Source of the DNA: Sporosarcina sp. Marseille-Q4943 | GTDB lineage: Bacteria; Bacillota; Bacilli; Bacillales_A; Planococcaceae | Direction: 5' to 3' | DNA length: 64,000 nt | Assembly: GCF_943736995.1 (NCBI RefSeq) | Contig: NZ_OX031157.1 | Coordinates: forward strand, 1,523,001 to 1,587,000 | Shown: positions 41,549 to 50,105 of the stretch, piece after piece | Layout of the letters: the number at the start of each line of letters is the position of its first letter | Numbering within the stretch: position 1 is the stretch's first letter | The notes under the pieces: model-generated | The model's database searches: none | The model's input: the letters and a program-made list of their open reading frames with translations, nothing else | What the model was told of the DNA's origin: nothing | Program-made: the position numbers and the translations under genes

Positions 41549-42241
41549 TCATTTTGCCTTCGCCGTTTTCGCCGTTTTTGCCGTGTTCGATTTGCGCGCC
41601 TGTCTACGTGCATCGAGTTTTGCTTTGTCCTCATCGGATTGGCGGTTGTACTTCGGCAGCATAAGTATTTGATAAGCATTAACCGCGAGAAGCGGGAATA
41701 ATAAAATTGTCACCCATGTATCGATATTGCCTGACCGGACCATTAATGCCGGCAGCCATTCGAGCGTCGTAATGACAATCATGAAAAACAGAGCGGAAAT
41801 GAGTGTATGCTTTTTCGTCCATTTCGCTTTGAAATAAGCCGTAACAATGGATACTGCCAATAACGAAAACAGCAACGTCAAATAAAGGATTGTCCGCCCT
41901 GTTTCCCCTGCCGTCAGCTTAAATCTGAAGAACACCAAGTCAAAGATGACTACGGCGATGATCAGCAGCTGCACCCAATTCCATAACGTCAATGATTTGA
42001 ATAGGTTCACGCCGAATTGGTGCACCGTCAAATAGGCGAAGAAGCCCATCTGTGCGACGACGCTCATCGTGAAGCCAAGGAAGATCATCCATAAAAATGC
42101 ACTGAGAAACTCCATGTACTCTCCAGCCGATAAATATTGTGAAAAGAATTCCCAACGGACGATCAACCCTAGAATCCCCGTGACAATTCCACCAATTAAC
42201 AATGCAGTAAAAAAGAATTTAACCCAATTTCGTATGGTCAC
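41549..42241 (-). CDS. kbaA: KbaA, activator of KinB signalling
   Basis: A 230-residue membrane protein with six hydrophobic segments (starting WVKFFFTALLIGGIVTGILG) and a lysine/alanine-rich tail. It matches KbaA, which activates the sporulation kinase KinB in B. subtilis. GTG 42241 has GGGGG 9 bases upstream. In Bacillus it sits with gerD, salA and cwlD, as here. The C-terminal KTAKTAKAK repeat is unusual but minor. Confidence 0.88.
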   Translation of the reverse strand: MTIRNWVKFFFTALLIGGIVTGILGLIVRWEFFSQYLSAGEYMEFLSAFLWMIFLGFTMSVVAQMGFFAYLTVHQFGVNLFKSLTLWNWVQLLIIAVVIFDLVFFRFKLTAGETGRTILYLTLLFSLLAVSIVTAYFKAKWTKKHTLISALFFMIVITTLEWLPALMVRSGNIDTWVTILLFPLLAVNAYQILMLPKYNRQSDEDKAKLDARRQARKSNTAKTAKTAKAK

Positions 42242-42383
42242 GATACTGTTCCCCCGTTTTTAATTGCTCCCAATAGTGTATCAGCGTTTCGCGGAAAAAT
42301 CTATTTCATTAAATGCGTAATGCATATTCCTCCTTATATTGTGAACAATAATTGAAAAAGCAATCGGAAGGGAAATTGATCTC

Positions 42384-43007
42384 ATGATGAAAAAATGGGT
42401 TCATTTACTTGTATTCGCCATACTCTTATCGGGCTGCAGCATGCAACAGCAAGGACCGAATTACGATGAAATGAAGAAGATGATGACGGATGCTTTGCAG
42501 ACGGAAGATGGCAAAAAAGCTGTCCGGAAAATGCTGTCCGACCCCGAATTCAGGGAATTGATGGTACTCGAACAGACGGAAGTGAAAAAATCCATCGAGG
42601 ATACGTTATTATCGGATAAAGGAAAGGATTTTTGGAAGCAGGCATTCGAGGACCCAAAATTCACCGAAAAAATAGCAAAAAGCATGAAAGACCAACAACA
42701 GGATATTATGTCGAAATTAATAAACGACTCTTCATTCCAAAAAGAAATGGTGGAGTTTTTCGGACAGGCTGATATGCAAAAGCAGATGGAAACGATATTG
42801 CAATCGGCAAATATGAAAAAACAGATGGAAAAATCTATTGAAGAAACGATTAACAGTCCGTTGCTCAAAGCGAAATGGCAAGAATTAATTCTAAAAGCCG
42901 GTGAAGTAGCGCCAACCGAGAAGGGTGGCGGTGGTGGCGGTGAATCCGGTGGTGGTGAAGGCGGCGGCGGTGCTGGTGGAGGCGGTGGCGGTGGTGGCGG
43001 CAAATAA
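42384..43007 (+). CDS. gerD: Spore germination lipoprotein GerD
   Basis: A 207-residue lipoprotein: signal peptide and lipobox LLSGC (Cys 18), a helical core (DYEEMKKMM... repeats of QKEMVEFFGQADMQKQMETI), and a ~30-residue tail that is almost all glycine. GerD clusters germinant receptors in the spore inner membrane. In B. subtilis it is made in the forespore under SigG. ATG 42384 is followed by a second ATG; GGAAGGG lies upstream. The gene is plus-strand between two minus-strand genes. Confidence 0.92.
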   Translation: MMKKWVHLLVFAILLSGCSMQQQGPNYDEMKKMMTDALQTEDGKKAVRKMLSDPEFRELMVLEQTEVKKSIEDTLLSDKGKDFWKQAFEDPKFTEKIAKSMKDQQQDIMSKLINDSSFQKEMVEFFGQADMQKQMETILQSANMKKQMEKSIEETINSPLLKAKWQELILKAGEVAPTEKGGGGGGESGGGEGGGGAGGGGGGGGGK

Positions 43008-43031
43008 CCCCACTACCACTTTCATCTAAAC

Positions 43032-43070
43032 GAAAAATCAGTGGGAGGACACCCCCCCACTGATTAACGT
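43032..43070. terminator. Bidirectional terminator between gerD and salA
   Basis: AATCAGTGGG and CCCACTGATT form a 10-bp stem; A-rich on the left and TTTTAC on the right, giving terminators for both genes. Confidence 0.8.
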
Positions 43071-43076
43071 TTTACT

Positions 43077-44135
43077 TTATTTTTGTGTTTTATCGATAAC
43101 TGCCTGTGCAATTTTCGTGTACGTTTGGCCAATCGGATGATCTTCCGCATAGACGGAAGGGGCAAAATCAGTCTCATTCCAATCAGGTTGCCCAAGTGGA
43201 ATCTGTCCTAGAAGCTCGGTGCGTAATTCTTCCGCTAACCGGGTGCCTCCTCCTTGACCGAATACATATTCCTTTTCGTTTGTCAGTTTCGATTCAAACC
43301 ATGCCATGTTTTCGATGACTCCTAAAAGTGCATGATCCGTTTGGAGAGCCATAGCCCCCGCGCGTGCCGCTACAAACGCAGCAGTCGGATGAGGCGTTGT
43401 AACTACGATTTCCTTCGATGAAGGAATCATTTGGTGGACATCAAGGGCAACGTCCCCTGTACCAGGCGGCAAGTCCAGGATGAGATAATCAAGAGGACCC
43501 CAATCCACATCACGGAAAAACTGATCGAGCACTTTCCCGAGCATCGGACCTCGCCATACGACTGGAGCATTGTCTTCCACGAAGAACCCCATGGAAATTA
43601 CTTTCACTCCAAAACGCTCCACCGGAATGATCCGATCTTCGCGGATGACCGGCAACTCGGTAATACCCATCATATCCGGAACGCTGAACCCGTAAATATC
43701 CGCGTCGATCAAACCAACCTTCTTCCCGAGGCGTGCGAGTGCAACTGCCAAGTTCACAGAGACCGTCGATTTCCCGACGCCGCCTTTTCCGGATGCAATT
43801 GAAATGAATTCAATATTATTCAATGGAGACAGTAAGTCCTGAGCTTCCGCCTCCGTTGCTGTGCCGCGGAATTTTTCAAGCGTTTCAGGCGGCAGTTCCT
43901 CAAAGCGGATACCGACTGAATCTGCCCCAGCCGCTTTTATCACTTCAACAACTTTCATCTGCAAGTTCATTTGCTCCGCTGTGTTGACTTTAGCGATGGC
44001 CAATTTTACACTGACATGCTTTTTCTCCGGTTTAACCGATACGCTGACAATTCCATCGGTTTCCGTAAGGGTTCTATGTAAAAACGGATCCTTCAACTCG
44101 CCTACAACATCACGGACAATTTGTTCGTTAATCAA
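43077..44135 (-). CDS. salA: SalA/Mrp family ATPase
   Basis: A 352-residue MinD/Mrp-type P-loop ATPase: SGKGGVGKSTVSVNLAVALA (deviant Walker A) near residue 118, DADIYGFSVPDMMG and DLPPGTGDVALDV. The N-terminal DUF59-like domain is present. B. subtilis SalA (same length) is a regulator of scoC; Mrp proteins can carry iron-sulfur clusters. Start TTG 44135 gives AAGGGG an 8-base spacing and matches SalA MIREDEVRKLVGEM; the upstream GTG 44144 abuts the site. Confidence 0.92.
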   Translation of the reverse strand: MINEQIVRDVVGELKDPFLHRTLTETDGIVSVSVKPEKKHVSVKLAIAKVNTAEQMNLQMKVVEVIKAAGADSVGIRFEELPPETLEKFRGTATEAEAQDLLSPLNNIEFISIASGKGGVGKSTVSVNLAVALARLGKKVGLIDADIYGFSVPDMMGITELPVIREDRIIPVERFGVKVISMGFFVEDNAPVVWRGPMLGKVLDQFFRDVDWGPLDYLILDLPPGTGDVALDVHQMIPSSKEIVVTTPHPTAAFVAARAGAMALQTDHALLGVIENMAWFESKLTNEKEYVFGQGGGTRLAEELRTELLGQIPLGQPDWNETDFAPSVYAEDHPIGQTYTKIAQAVIDKTQK

Positions 44136-44213
44136 TATGGCCACCCCTTAGAGATTTATTCATTCTTCCCTAAGTATACCATATTGCTCCTTCTTCAAAG
44201 TCTGAATTCACTT

Positions 44214-44933
44214 TCATTGTTTTTCGGATAAATGAAATTGAATGATTCCTTCGACAATCGCATCCGCCACTTTCCCGCGATAAGAAGGGTCCGTCAACAA
44301 CGCCCGTTCCTCAGGATTCGAGATGAATCCAGTTTCTATAAGTACTGAAGGCATCGGAACCTTTTTTAATAAATACACACCTTTGATCGCCAAGGCTTCA
44401 CGCTCCGTATTTTTCAGATTCTGAACGAAAGAACCTTGAATTGATTTTGCTAAAAGTTCTCCTCCAGGATGTCCTTCAGCATGATAAAACACTTGGGAAC
44501 CTCGCCATCTTTGCTCTGGTATTGCATTGACATGGACGCTGAGGAACATATCAGGATCCTCTTCAATCGCAATGTTTTCACGCAGTTTTAAATCAGCCAT
44601 CTTCCTTTGCCGAATCGTTCCAAACTGCTCACTTGGTGCATGCTCCGCAAGGGCGTCTCCCTCTTTCTCACGCGTCATGACAACCATTGCACCCTTCTTT
44701 TCCAGTCTCTTTTTCAACTCATGCGCAATGCTTAGTGTAATATCCCTCTCAACAACATCTCCTACTGATGCCCCTCCATCCAATCCACCATGTCCAGGGT
44801 CAATGACAATCTTCACCCCTCCAAGCTGCTCAGGCATGAAAAACCCTCTGTCCGAGGCATTCACACCGTACAGCACAACAAGAAGGGAACTTGCAAATAA
44901 CAACCCGATGATAAGCCATCGTTTCAATCTCAC
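44214..44933 (-). CDS. cwlD: CwlD, N-acetylmuramoyl-L-alanine amidase for spore cortex
   Basis: A ~239-residue amidase_3 enzyme: N-terminal anchor (WLIIGLLFASSLLVVLYG), VIDPGHGGLDGGAS with the zinc His, ERDITLSIAHELKKRL, VHVNAI and VLIETGFISNP with the catalytic Glu. It makes muramic delta-lactam of the cortex with PdaA. Start is uncertain among GTG 44951, GTG 44933 and TTG 44927; GTG 44933 gives MRLKRWLI, like MRKKLKWL of B. subtilis. Confidence 0.92.
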   Translation of the reverse strand: MRLKRWLIIGLLFASSLLVVLYGVNASDRGFFMPEQLGGVKIVIDPGHGGLDGGASVGDVVERDITLSIAHELKKRLEKKGAMVVMTREKEGDALAEHAPSEQFGTIRQRKMADLKLRENIAIEEDPDMFLSVHVNAIPEQRWRGSQVFYHAEGHPGGELLAKSIQGSFVQNLKNTEREALAIKGVYLLKKVPMPSVLIETGFISNPEERALLTDPSYRGKVADAIVEGIIQFHLSEKQ

Positions 44934-44949
44934 ACCGCCTTTTTCCTCC

Positions 44950-44978
44950 ACTATACGCAGGCCTTGGCCAAGATATGA
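44950..44978 (-). promoter_or_regulatory. Possible SigE/SigG-like promoter of cwlD
   Basis: Minus strand: TCATATC (44978-44972), 14-bp spacer, CGTATAGT (44957-44950). The match is moderate, and a transcript starting here would begin within the GGAGG site, which weakens the case. Confidence 0.35.
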
Positions 44979-44989
44979 ATGCTTGTATC

Positions 44990-45118
44990 AACAAAAGCGA
45001 AGGGCGCTTGCTTAGCTGCGACAGGCATAAGAAAAAGATACGAAGTGGCGGTCTTTGCCACGTAGTAGCTTTAACTTATGACCCGAGCAGCTAGCGCCCG
45101 GAGTCTAGACGTGAACAA
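44990..45118. repeat. 128-bp palindromic intergenic element, copy 2
   Basis: Same ends as copy 1 (AACAAAAGC, GTCTAGACGTGAACAA) and the same nested hairpin, with paired changes: GGGCGCT/AGCGCCC instead of GGGCGCC/GGCGCCC, and TAGCTGC/GCAGCTA in place of CTAGTG/CACTGG. Located between cwlD and the rhodanese gene. Confidence 0.88.
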
Positions 45119-45145
45119 CAAAAAAGAAGCCGCATGGGCCTCTTT
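45117..45145 (-). terminator. Terminator of the rhodanese gene
   Basis: Minus strand: AAGAGGCC, loop, GGCTTCTT, TTTTG; 10 bases after the stop. Confidence 0.7.
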
Positions 45146-45154
45146 CCACATTGC

Positions 45155-45451
45155 TTATTCAACGTCTCCTTGCCAGTCCAACATGCCGCCGACCATATTT
45201 GTCGCGTCATATCCTTGCGCCTCTAAAAACTCTGCTGCGCGTCCGCTACGGCCGCCTGATCGACAAATGATCACATACGGCGTCGCTTGATCGAGCTCTT
45301 CCAAACGGTCCGGAACTTCCCCTAACGGAATATGGATTGCGCCGGGAATCATCCCTTGCGCTACTTCATCCTCTTCCCTTACATCGATCATATGAAGGGT
45401 TTCACCATTCTCAAGCTTCTGCTTCAGTTCTGCTGTCGTTATTTCTTTCAT
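45155..45451 (-). CDS. Rhodanese-like domain protein
   Basis: A 98-residue single rhodanese domain: MIDVREEDEVAQGMIPGAIHIP and the active-site loop CRSGGRS (catalytic Cys near residue 65). Such proteins transfer sulfane sulfur; the acceptor is unknown. The ATG at 45451 has GGAGG 8 bases upstream (AGGAGGTTTTTGAC). Single-gene unit. Confidence 0.9.
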   Translation of the reverse strand: MKEITTAELKQKLENGETLHMIDVREEDEVAQGMIPGAIHIPLGEVPDRLEELDQATPYVIICRSGGRSGRAAEFLEAQGYDATNMVGGMLDWQGDVE

Positions 45452-45536
45452 GTCAAAAACCTCCTAGTATTCACTTATTTCATCTTAACTACGAGCGCAG
45501 CGTAACGTCCAGCACTTTGATTGTCAATTACCGAAC

Positions 45537-45569
45537 AAAAAGGACTGCTACAAAATCAGCAGTCCCTTT
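45537..45569 (-). terminator. Terminator of nupC
   Basis: Minus strand: AAAGGGACTGCT / AGCAGTCCTTTTT stem with T tail, 40 bases after the stop. Confidence 0.85.
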
Positions 45570-45608
45570 AATGAGTTTCAAGCAGAAATAATCATATCCG
45601 CGCTTCAG

Positions 45609-46823
45609 TTAAATTAACATTCCCGCAATGGCCGCGCTTGTCAGATTGGCAAGTGTCGCCGCAATGATTGCTCGGAATCCCATCTCCGCAATATCTTGTC
45701 TTCTAGAAGGCGCCATTCCACCTAAACCGCCAATGAGCATTGCTAGCGCTGAAAGATTGGCAAAGCCGCATAGCGCAAAGCTGATCATCGCGACGCTCTT
45801 AGGTGACAGATTGGCGATTTCAGGTGCAAAAGAAGTGTAGGCAACGAATTCGTTCAGTATGAATTTTTGCCCAATGAATGAACCGGCTTGCAATGCTTCC
45901 TCCCAAGGAACACCAATGAGGAAGGCAATTGGGAAGAAAAGATAACCTAATAGCTTCTCAAGAGTTAACGATTCAAATCCAAAGATCCCGCCAACTGCTC
46001 CAGTGATCAGGTTAATCAAATAGATGAGAGAGATAAACGCGATTAACATTGCACCTACACCAACCGCTATTTTCAATCCATCCATCGCCCCGCGAGATGC
46101 CGCATCGATGACGTTTCTGGATTCCGTGTCTTTCACCATTTGAACATCTTCAGCTGTGTTTAGCTTTTCCGTTTGAGGAACGATGATTTTCGCAAACAAT
46201 AATCCCGCTGGAGCACCCATGAAAGCTGCCGACAATAGATATTCAATAGGGACACCTAACATGGCGTAACCGCCTAAAACAGCACCCGATACGCATGCCA
46301 AGCCGCCTACCATTACTGCAAACAACTCTGATCTAGTCATTTTTTCAATATAAGGTTTGACGACTAACGGGGCTTCTGTTGGACCAAGAAAGATATTGGC
46401 AGCAGCCGACATCGATTCGGTCTCACTCGTCTTGAGGGCCTTCGCCAAAAGTCCTCCAAGGATTTTCGTCAAAAATTGCATAATTCCTAAATAGTAAAGC
46501 ACTGCTACTAAGGAAGCAAAGAAAATGATAATGGGCAGCACTTGAAATGCAAAGGTGAAGCCTGCACCTTCTGCCCCTAGTACTCCTCCAAACAAAAATT
46601 GAATTCCTTCATTGGATGAGTCAATCACTTTTTGGACAATTCCTGAAACGTATTCCAGAATTTTTCTTCCGAACTCCCATTTCAACACCATAAAACCAAA
46701 TATAATTTGGATAGCTAAAGCACCAAAAACAGTTCTCGGATTAATGGATTTACGTGCTGTCGATAAGGCCCATGCAATCGCTAAAATACCGATGATGCCG
46801 CAAATTCCCCAGATGTATTGCAT
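45609..46823 (-). CDS. nupC: NupC family nucleoside transporter (CNT)
   Basis: A 404-residue concentrative nucleoside transporter: about ten membrane segments, ANIFLGPTEAPLVVKPYIEKMT (conserved Glu for nucleoside/cation binding), VSGAVLGGYAMLGVP, and FALCGFANLSALAMLIGG. It imports nucleosides with a proton or sodium ion. It starts about 47 bases after the nucleoside hydrolase stop, and both should be controlled by the guanine riboswitch upstream. Confidence 0.92.
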   Translation of the reverse strand: MQYIWGICGIIGILAIAWALSTARKSINPRTVFGALAIQIIFGFMVLKWEFGRKILEYVSGIVQKVIDSSNEGIQFLFGGVLGAEGAGFTFAFQVLPIIIFFASLVAVLYYLGIMQFLTKILGGLLAKALKTSETESMSAAANIFLGPTEAPLVVKPYIEKMTRSELFAVMVGGLACVSGAVLGGYAMLGVPIEYLLSAAFMGAPAGLLFAKIIVPQTEKLNTAEDVQMVKDTESRNVIDAASRGAMDGLKIAVGVGAMLIAFISLIYLINLITGAVGGIFGFESLTLEKLLGYLFFPIAFLIGVPWEEALQAGSFIGQKFILNEFVAYTSFAPEIANLSPKSVAMISFALCGFANLSALAMLIGGLGGMAPSRRQDIAEMGFRAIIAATLANLTSAAIAGMLI

Positions 46824-46870
46824 AGTATCTCTCCCGTCATGTTGAAATTTGAGTTATTGACTCGTTTATA

Positions 46871-47830
46871 TTACTTGGAGTTTTCTCCGCTTACTTGCTT
46901 TGCCAATTCGGTAATGTAATCGAAGAAAGCGTCGCGATTCACATCATAAACAACATTTACAGGGCGCCCGTCAGGTGTTTCAACTGTACGTCCTTGACTT
47001 GGTCCATCTGGAATGACAATACTGTTTACCGTTTGTACTTTAACAAGATCTTTTTTACCGATGAAGGCAGTTGTTAACACGTCCCATAAATAGTACGTGG
47101 AATTTGTTTTGAAGTGGACAAGAGGCGGTACCATTGCATAGCTTTGACCGAGAAAATCAACCCCGATATATTTGCGATCCTTCGCCCAACGCTCACGCAC
47201 ATCCAACGTCAACGGTACTTGATTTGTACTTTCCAGAGCGACTAAGTCGATTTCTATGTTTGTTTTCCATACACGTGCCGCTGCTTCTGGATCCCAAAAC
47301 GCATTCCATTCCGCTGTCCCATCGTGTTCAGGTTCATGAACATTTCCATCTTCACGGAAAGTGCCGCCCATCCAAACGAGTCTTTCGATTTTCTCTTCAA
47401 TATCCGGAGCCTCGTCCAATGCACGGGCAAGGTCAGTAAGTGGACCTGTGAATAATAAAGTTGTCTTCTCTGGCGTATTTCGAATCGCATCGATCATATG
47501 AAGATGTGCCGGCTTTTCCGCTACAGGCGTAACAATCTTTCCGGATTCATTTAAAATTGGCAGAGCATCGACAAGGAACGCATGCATTCTCCAGTCTTTC
47601 GGGAAAGGATTCTTTCCACGGGAGTTAGATTCAGCTACATCGAGGCTGACGCCATTCCCGAAGCGATCAATGATCTTCCGGCTTGCATAAACAGCCGGCT
47701 CTAAATAACAATCGGCAGGAATGACCGATACACCTGTCAGTTCAACATTATCCATTCGAAGCAATAAGAATAATGATATAAGGTCGTCGACTCCACCGTC
47801 GTGGTTGAAATAAATAGGTTTCTTCGTCAT
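46871..47830 (-). CDS. Nucleoside hydrolase (inosine/uridine-preferring family)
   Basis: A 319-residue hydrolase with the calcium-binding N-terminal motif HDGGVDDLISL near residue 9 (DxDxGxDD variant), a central FTGPLTDLARALDEAP and FWDPEAAARVWKTNI. It splits ribonucleosides to base and ribose. Substrate preference is not certain. GAGGATGGG precedes ATG 47830. The guanine-type riboswitch upstream suggests purine salvage. Confidence 0.88.
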   Translation of the reverse strand: MTKKPIYFNHDGGVDDLISLFLLLRMDNVELTGVSVIPADCYLEPAVYASRKIIDRFGNGVSLDVAESNSRGKNPFPKDWRMHAFLVDALPILNESGKIVTPVAEKPAHLHMIDAIRNTPEKTTLLFTGPLTDLARALDEAPDIEEKIERLVWMGGTFREDGNVHEPEHDGTAEWNAFWDPEAAARVWKTNIEIDLVALESTNQVPLTLDVRERWAKDRKYIGVDFLGQSYAMVPPLVHFKTNSTYYLWDVLTTAFIGKKDLVKVQTVNSIVIPDGPSQGRTVETPDGRPVNVVYDVNRDAFFDYITELAKQVSGENSK

Positions 47831-47943
47831 GCTGTCCCATCCTCTACAATATATATTATTTGAATCACTCTCGATTAGTCTCCCGTTATTAGCGGGAAGC
47901 TATTCATATGCTTCTTCCGGCATCTTCTTTTCTGGATGAAATG

Positions 47944-47971
47944 CAAAAAAACCAGATAGATTCTACCCGGT
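47944..47971 (-). terminator. Expression-platform terminator of the guanine riboswitch
   Basis: Minus strand: ACCGGGTAGA and TATCTGGT pair (two G-U) with a 3-base loop, then seven T residues, 114 bases before the nucleoside hydrolase start. Confidence 0.75.
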
Positions 47972-48019
47972 TTACCAATTCACGAAAAACAATGGAAAGA
48001 TAATGTTTCCAGTCAGTTT

Positions 48020-48090
48020 TTCATGTAGTCCGGTAGTTTACGGTTACCAGGTAGAAACGCTTGAGCCATATTCCCAAGCATATACATTTA
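48020..48090 (-). promoter_or_regulatory. Purine (guanine-type) riboswitch
   Basis: Minus strand contains the purine aptamer core: GGGAATATGGC..., TTTCTACC, GGTAACCG and CCGGACTACATG. P1 is ATGTA/TACAT; P2 GCTTGGG/CTCAAGC; P3 CCTGGTAACCG/ACTACCGG. The discriminator nucleotide in GACTAC is C, which selects guanine rather than adenine. Together with the terminator at 47944 it should turn off the nucleoside hydrolase-nupC operon when guanine is plentiful. Confidence 0.92.
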
Positions 48091-48287
48091 TTATTTAAAT
48101 GAAATTATTGCACATTTTGTGAAGCTGTTTTTTCACTTTATATTTATAGCATAGAAACTTTTACATAGTCAATTAAAAACACGAATGTTATTTTATTTTG
48201 ACAACTCATTCTTCGTGTTTACGCTTTCAAAGTATAGAAAGTTCCGTAAAACTAAATGCCATACTATTTAATTCCAATACATACAAA
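48091..48287. other. Promoter of the riboswitch operon and flanking spacer
   Basis: Contains on the minus strand TTGACT (48172-48167), an 18-bp spacer and TATAAA (48148-48143). The remaining ~110 bases up to the rpsI terminator are A+T-rich and show no gene or repeat. Confidence 0.7.
48143..48172 (-). promoter_or_regulatory. Promoter of the nucleoside hydrolase-nupC operon
   Basis: -35 TTGACT, 18-bp spacer, -10 TATAAA, placed about 50 bases upstream of the aptamer P1. Confidence 0.75.
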
Positions 48288-48323
48288 CAAAAAAAACCCT
48301 TCCCGAATAATCTCGGGAAAGGG
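48288..48323 (-). terminator. Terminator of rpsI
   Basis: Minus strand: CCCTTTCCCGA, 6-base loop, TCGGGAAGGG and eight T residues, 18 bases after the stop. Confidence 0.92.
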
Positions 48324-48340
48324 CTGTACATATTCGTAGA

Positions 48341-48733
48341 TTAACGTTTTGAGAACTGAGGTGCACGACGCGCGCCTTTAAGACCGTATTTTTTACGTTC
48401 TTTCATGCGGGAGTCACGAGTAAGCAATCCTGCAGCTTTCAATGTACCGCGGAAGTCAGGATCTACAGTCAATAGAGCGCGTGCAACGCCGTGGCGGATT
48501 GCGCCTGCTTGACCTGTGTATCCGCCACCGTGGACGTTTACATGGATGTCATAGCTGCCAAGTGTTTGAGTAGCTACAAGTGGTTGCTTGATCACTTCAC
48601 GAAGTGTTTCGAATGGTACGTAGTCTTCTACGTCACGGTTGTTGACGACAATTTTACCTTCGCCAGGTACGAGACGTACACGAGCTACTGAGCTTTTACG
48701 ACGGCCAGTGCCGATATATTGTACTTGTGCCAA
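48341..48733 (-). CDS. rpsI: 30S ribosomal protein S9
   Basis: 130 residues, with [20 protein letters not shown] at the start and [16 protein letters not shown] at the end, the invariant SKR tail reaching the P-site tRNA. It follows rplM by 19 bases, the universal L13-S9 pair. Confidence 0.97.
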   Translation of the reverse strand: MAQVQYIGTGRRKSSVARVRLVPGEGKIVVNNRDVEDYVPFETLREVIKQPLVATQTLGSYDIHVNVHGGGYTGQAGAIRHGVARALLTVDPDFRGTLKAAGLLTRDSRMKERKKYGLKGARRAPQFSKR

Positions 48734-48752
48734 AAGTGTTTCCTCCTCTTAA

Positions 48753-49190
48753 TTATCCGCGAAGCTCGTATGCTTCTGGTTTTTGTGCCGTATGTGGATG
48801 TTCCGGTCCAGCATAGACATGAAGTTTCTTGATAGTTTGACGACCTAGAGGGCCTTTTGGAAGCATCCCTTTAATCGCAAGTTCCAACATTTTAGTTGGG
48901 TAGTTTGTACGCATTTCAAGAGCAGTACGTTGTTTAAGATTACCAGTATAGCCAGAGTGGCGATAGTAGATTTTATCTTTTAATTTATTCCCAGACAATT
49001 GGATTTTCTCAGCGTTGATGATGATAACGTGATCACCTGTGTCAACGTGTGGTGTGAACGTAGGTTTGTTTTTGCCGCGCAAAATTGCTGCAACTTCAGA
49101 AGCTAGACGACCAAGCGTCTGTCCTTCAGCGTCGACAACGAGCCATTTACGCTCTACTTCGTGACCTTTAGCCATGAATGTTGTACGCAT
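48753..49190 (-). CDS. rplM: 50S ribosomal protein L13
   Basis: 145 residues, [20 protein letters not shown] start and [15 protein letters not shown] end, matching B. subtilis L13 along its length. AGGAGG lies 7 bases before ATG 49190. Preceded by a candidate L13 leader hairpin and its own promoter. Confidence 0.97.
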   Translation of the reverse strand: MRTTFMAKGHEVERKWLVVDAEGQTLGRLASEVAAILRGKNKPTFTPHVDTGDHVIIINAEKIQLSGNKLKDKIYYRHSGYTGNLKQRTALEMRTNYPTKMLELAIKGMLPKGPLGRQTIKKLHVYAGPEHPHTAQKPEAYELRG

Positions 49191-49236
49191 GTATTGTTTC
49201 CTCCTAAAATTATCAAATCTGTTCCGTTTTCTCTAT

Positions 49237-49275
49237 CCCTAAACACAAATAAACTTTCCGGGGCTTATTGTGGGG
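49237..49275 (-). promoter_or_regulatory. Candidate L13 leader hairpin
   Basis: Minus strand: CCCCACAATAA and TTATTTGTGTTTAGGG pair around a GCCCCGGAAAG-type loop, 47 bases before rplM. This is where Bacillales carry the L13 leader, an autoregulatory site bound by L13 (known RNA family; match not tested). Confidence 0.5.
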
Positions 49276-49295
49276 TTATTGAAATACCATTTATC

Positions 49296-49324
49296 ATCTT
49301 ATATTGAAAGCAAGAATAAGTCAA
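49296..49324 (-). promoter_or_regulatory. Promoter of rplM-rpsI
   Basis: Minus strand: TTGACT (49324-49319), 17-bp spacer, TAAGAT (49301-49296), about 110 bases upstream of rplM. Confidence 0.6.
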
Positions 49325-49363
49325 GCGTTTTATTAGAAAACGCCTGGAAAAGTTGACTCGAGT

Positions 49364-50104
49364 CTAATACGTGACATTCATCAAGTACAAACCGTGTGCT
49401 GGCGCTGTTTTCCCTGCTTTTTTTCGGTCCTTCGCCTCAAGGATTTCCTTCATGTCCTGCGGCTCGTTCCAGCCGATGCCTACCGCAAAGAGCATACCGG
49501 CAATCGTCCGTACCATATTGTACAGAAAACCGTCGCCTTCGATCGTCATGATCAGCTCTTCGCCTCGTTGCTCAACTCTCAATTCCCGCACCGTCCGGAC
49601 TTTATTCTCAGTCGCGGTCTTGGATGAACAGAAGCTCGTGAAATCGTGCGTGCCGACGATATACTTGGCAGCCTCACGCATCCTCTCGACATCCGGCCGC
49701 CACTTCCCTAAGTGAACGGCATAATTGCGTTCAAAAGGGCTTTGCACTTCGCTCGACGACCATTTGAACATATACGTTTTCCCGGTCGCAGAATAGCGTG
49801 CATGGAAGTCATCATCAACGAACTCCGTTTTGACGATCCTCACATCTTTCGGCAATAAAACATTCAGCGCCATTTGCCAACGATCGAGAGGCAGCTCCAA
49901 TGGCGTGTCGAAATGGATCACTTGCCCCCATGCATGCACGCCAGCATCCGTTCGGCCACTCGCTACCGAGTAAATGGAGTTGTCTTTATGAAGCTTCACA
50001 AGCGCCTTGTCGATGACGGATTGCACCGTCCGCATATTCGGTTGGAACTGGTAACCTGCATAGCCTGTACCGTCGTAGGCGACAGTGGCCTTGACCCGTC
50101 TCAT
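49364..50104 (-). CDS. truA: tRNA pseudouridine(38-40) synthase TruA
   Basis: 246 residues with the catalytic aspartate in SGRTDAGVHAWGQVIHF and FLYNMVRTIAG near the C-terminus. It makes pseudouridine at positions 38-40 of tRNA. It starts one base after the ecfT stop (TGA C ATG), so it ends the ecfA1-ecfA2-ecfT-truA operon. Confidence 0.95.
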   Translation of the reverse strand: MRRVKATVAYDGTGYAGYQFQPNMRTVQSVIDKALVKLHKDNSIYSVASGRTDAGVHAWGQVIHFDTPLELPLDRWQMALNVLLPKDVRIVKTEFVDDDFHARYSATGKTYMFKWSSSEVQSPFERNYAVHLGKWRPDVERMREAAKYIVGTHDFTSFCSSKTATENKVRTVRELRVEQRGEELIMTIEGDGFLYNMVRTIAGMLFAVGIGWNEPQDMKEILEAKDRKKAGKTAPAHGLYLMNVTY

Positions 50105-50105
50105 G

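Noticed and set aside
42310..42384. SigG promoter before gerD
   Set aside because: GCATA-like and CAATAAT-like hexamers are present but match the SigG consensus poorly, so no site was called.
42461..43003. Minus-strand frame encoding a proline-rich protein
   Set aside because: It is the antisense of gerD; the proline run mirrors the glycine codons of the GerD tail.
49318..49352. Terminator between truA and rplM
   Set aside because: AAGCGTTTT/AAAACGC can pair but no T run follows on the minus strand; it overlaps the rplM promoter.
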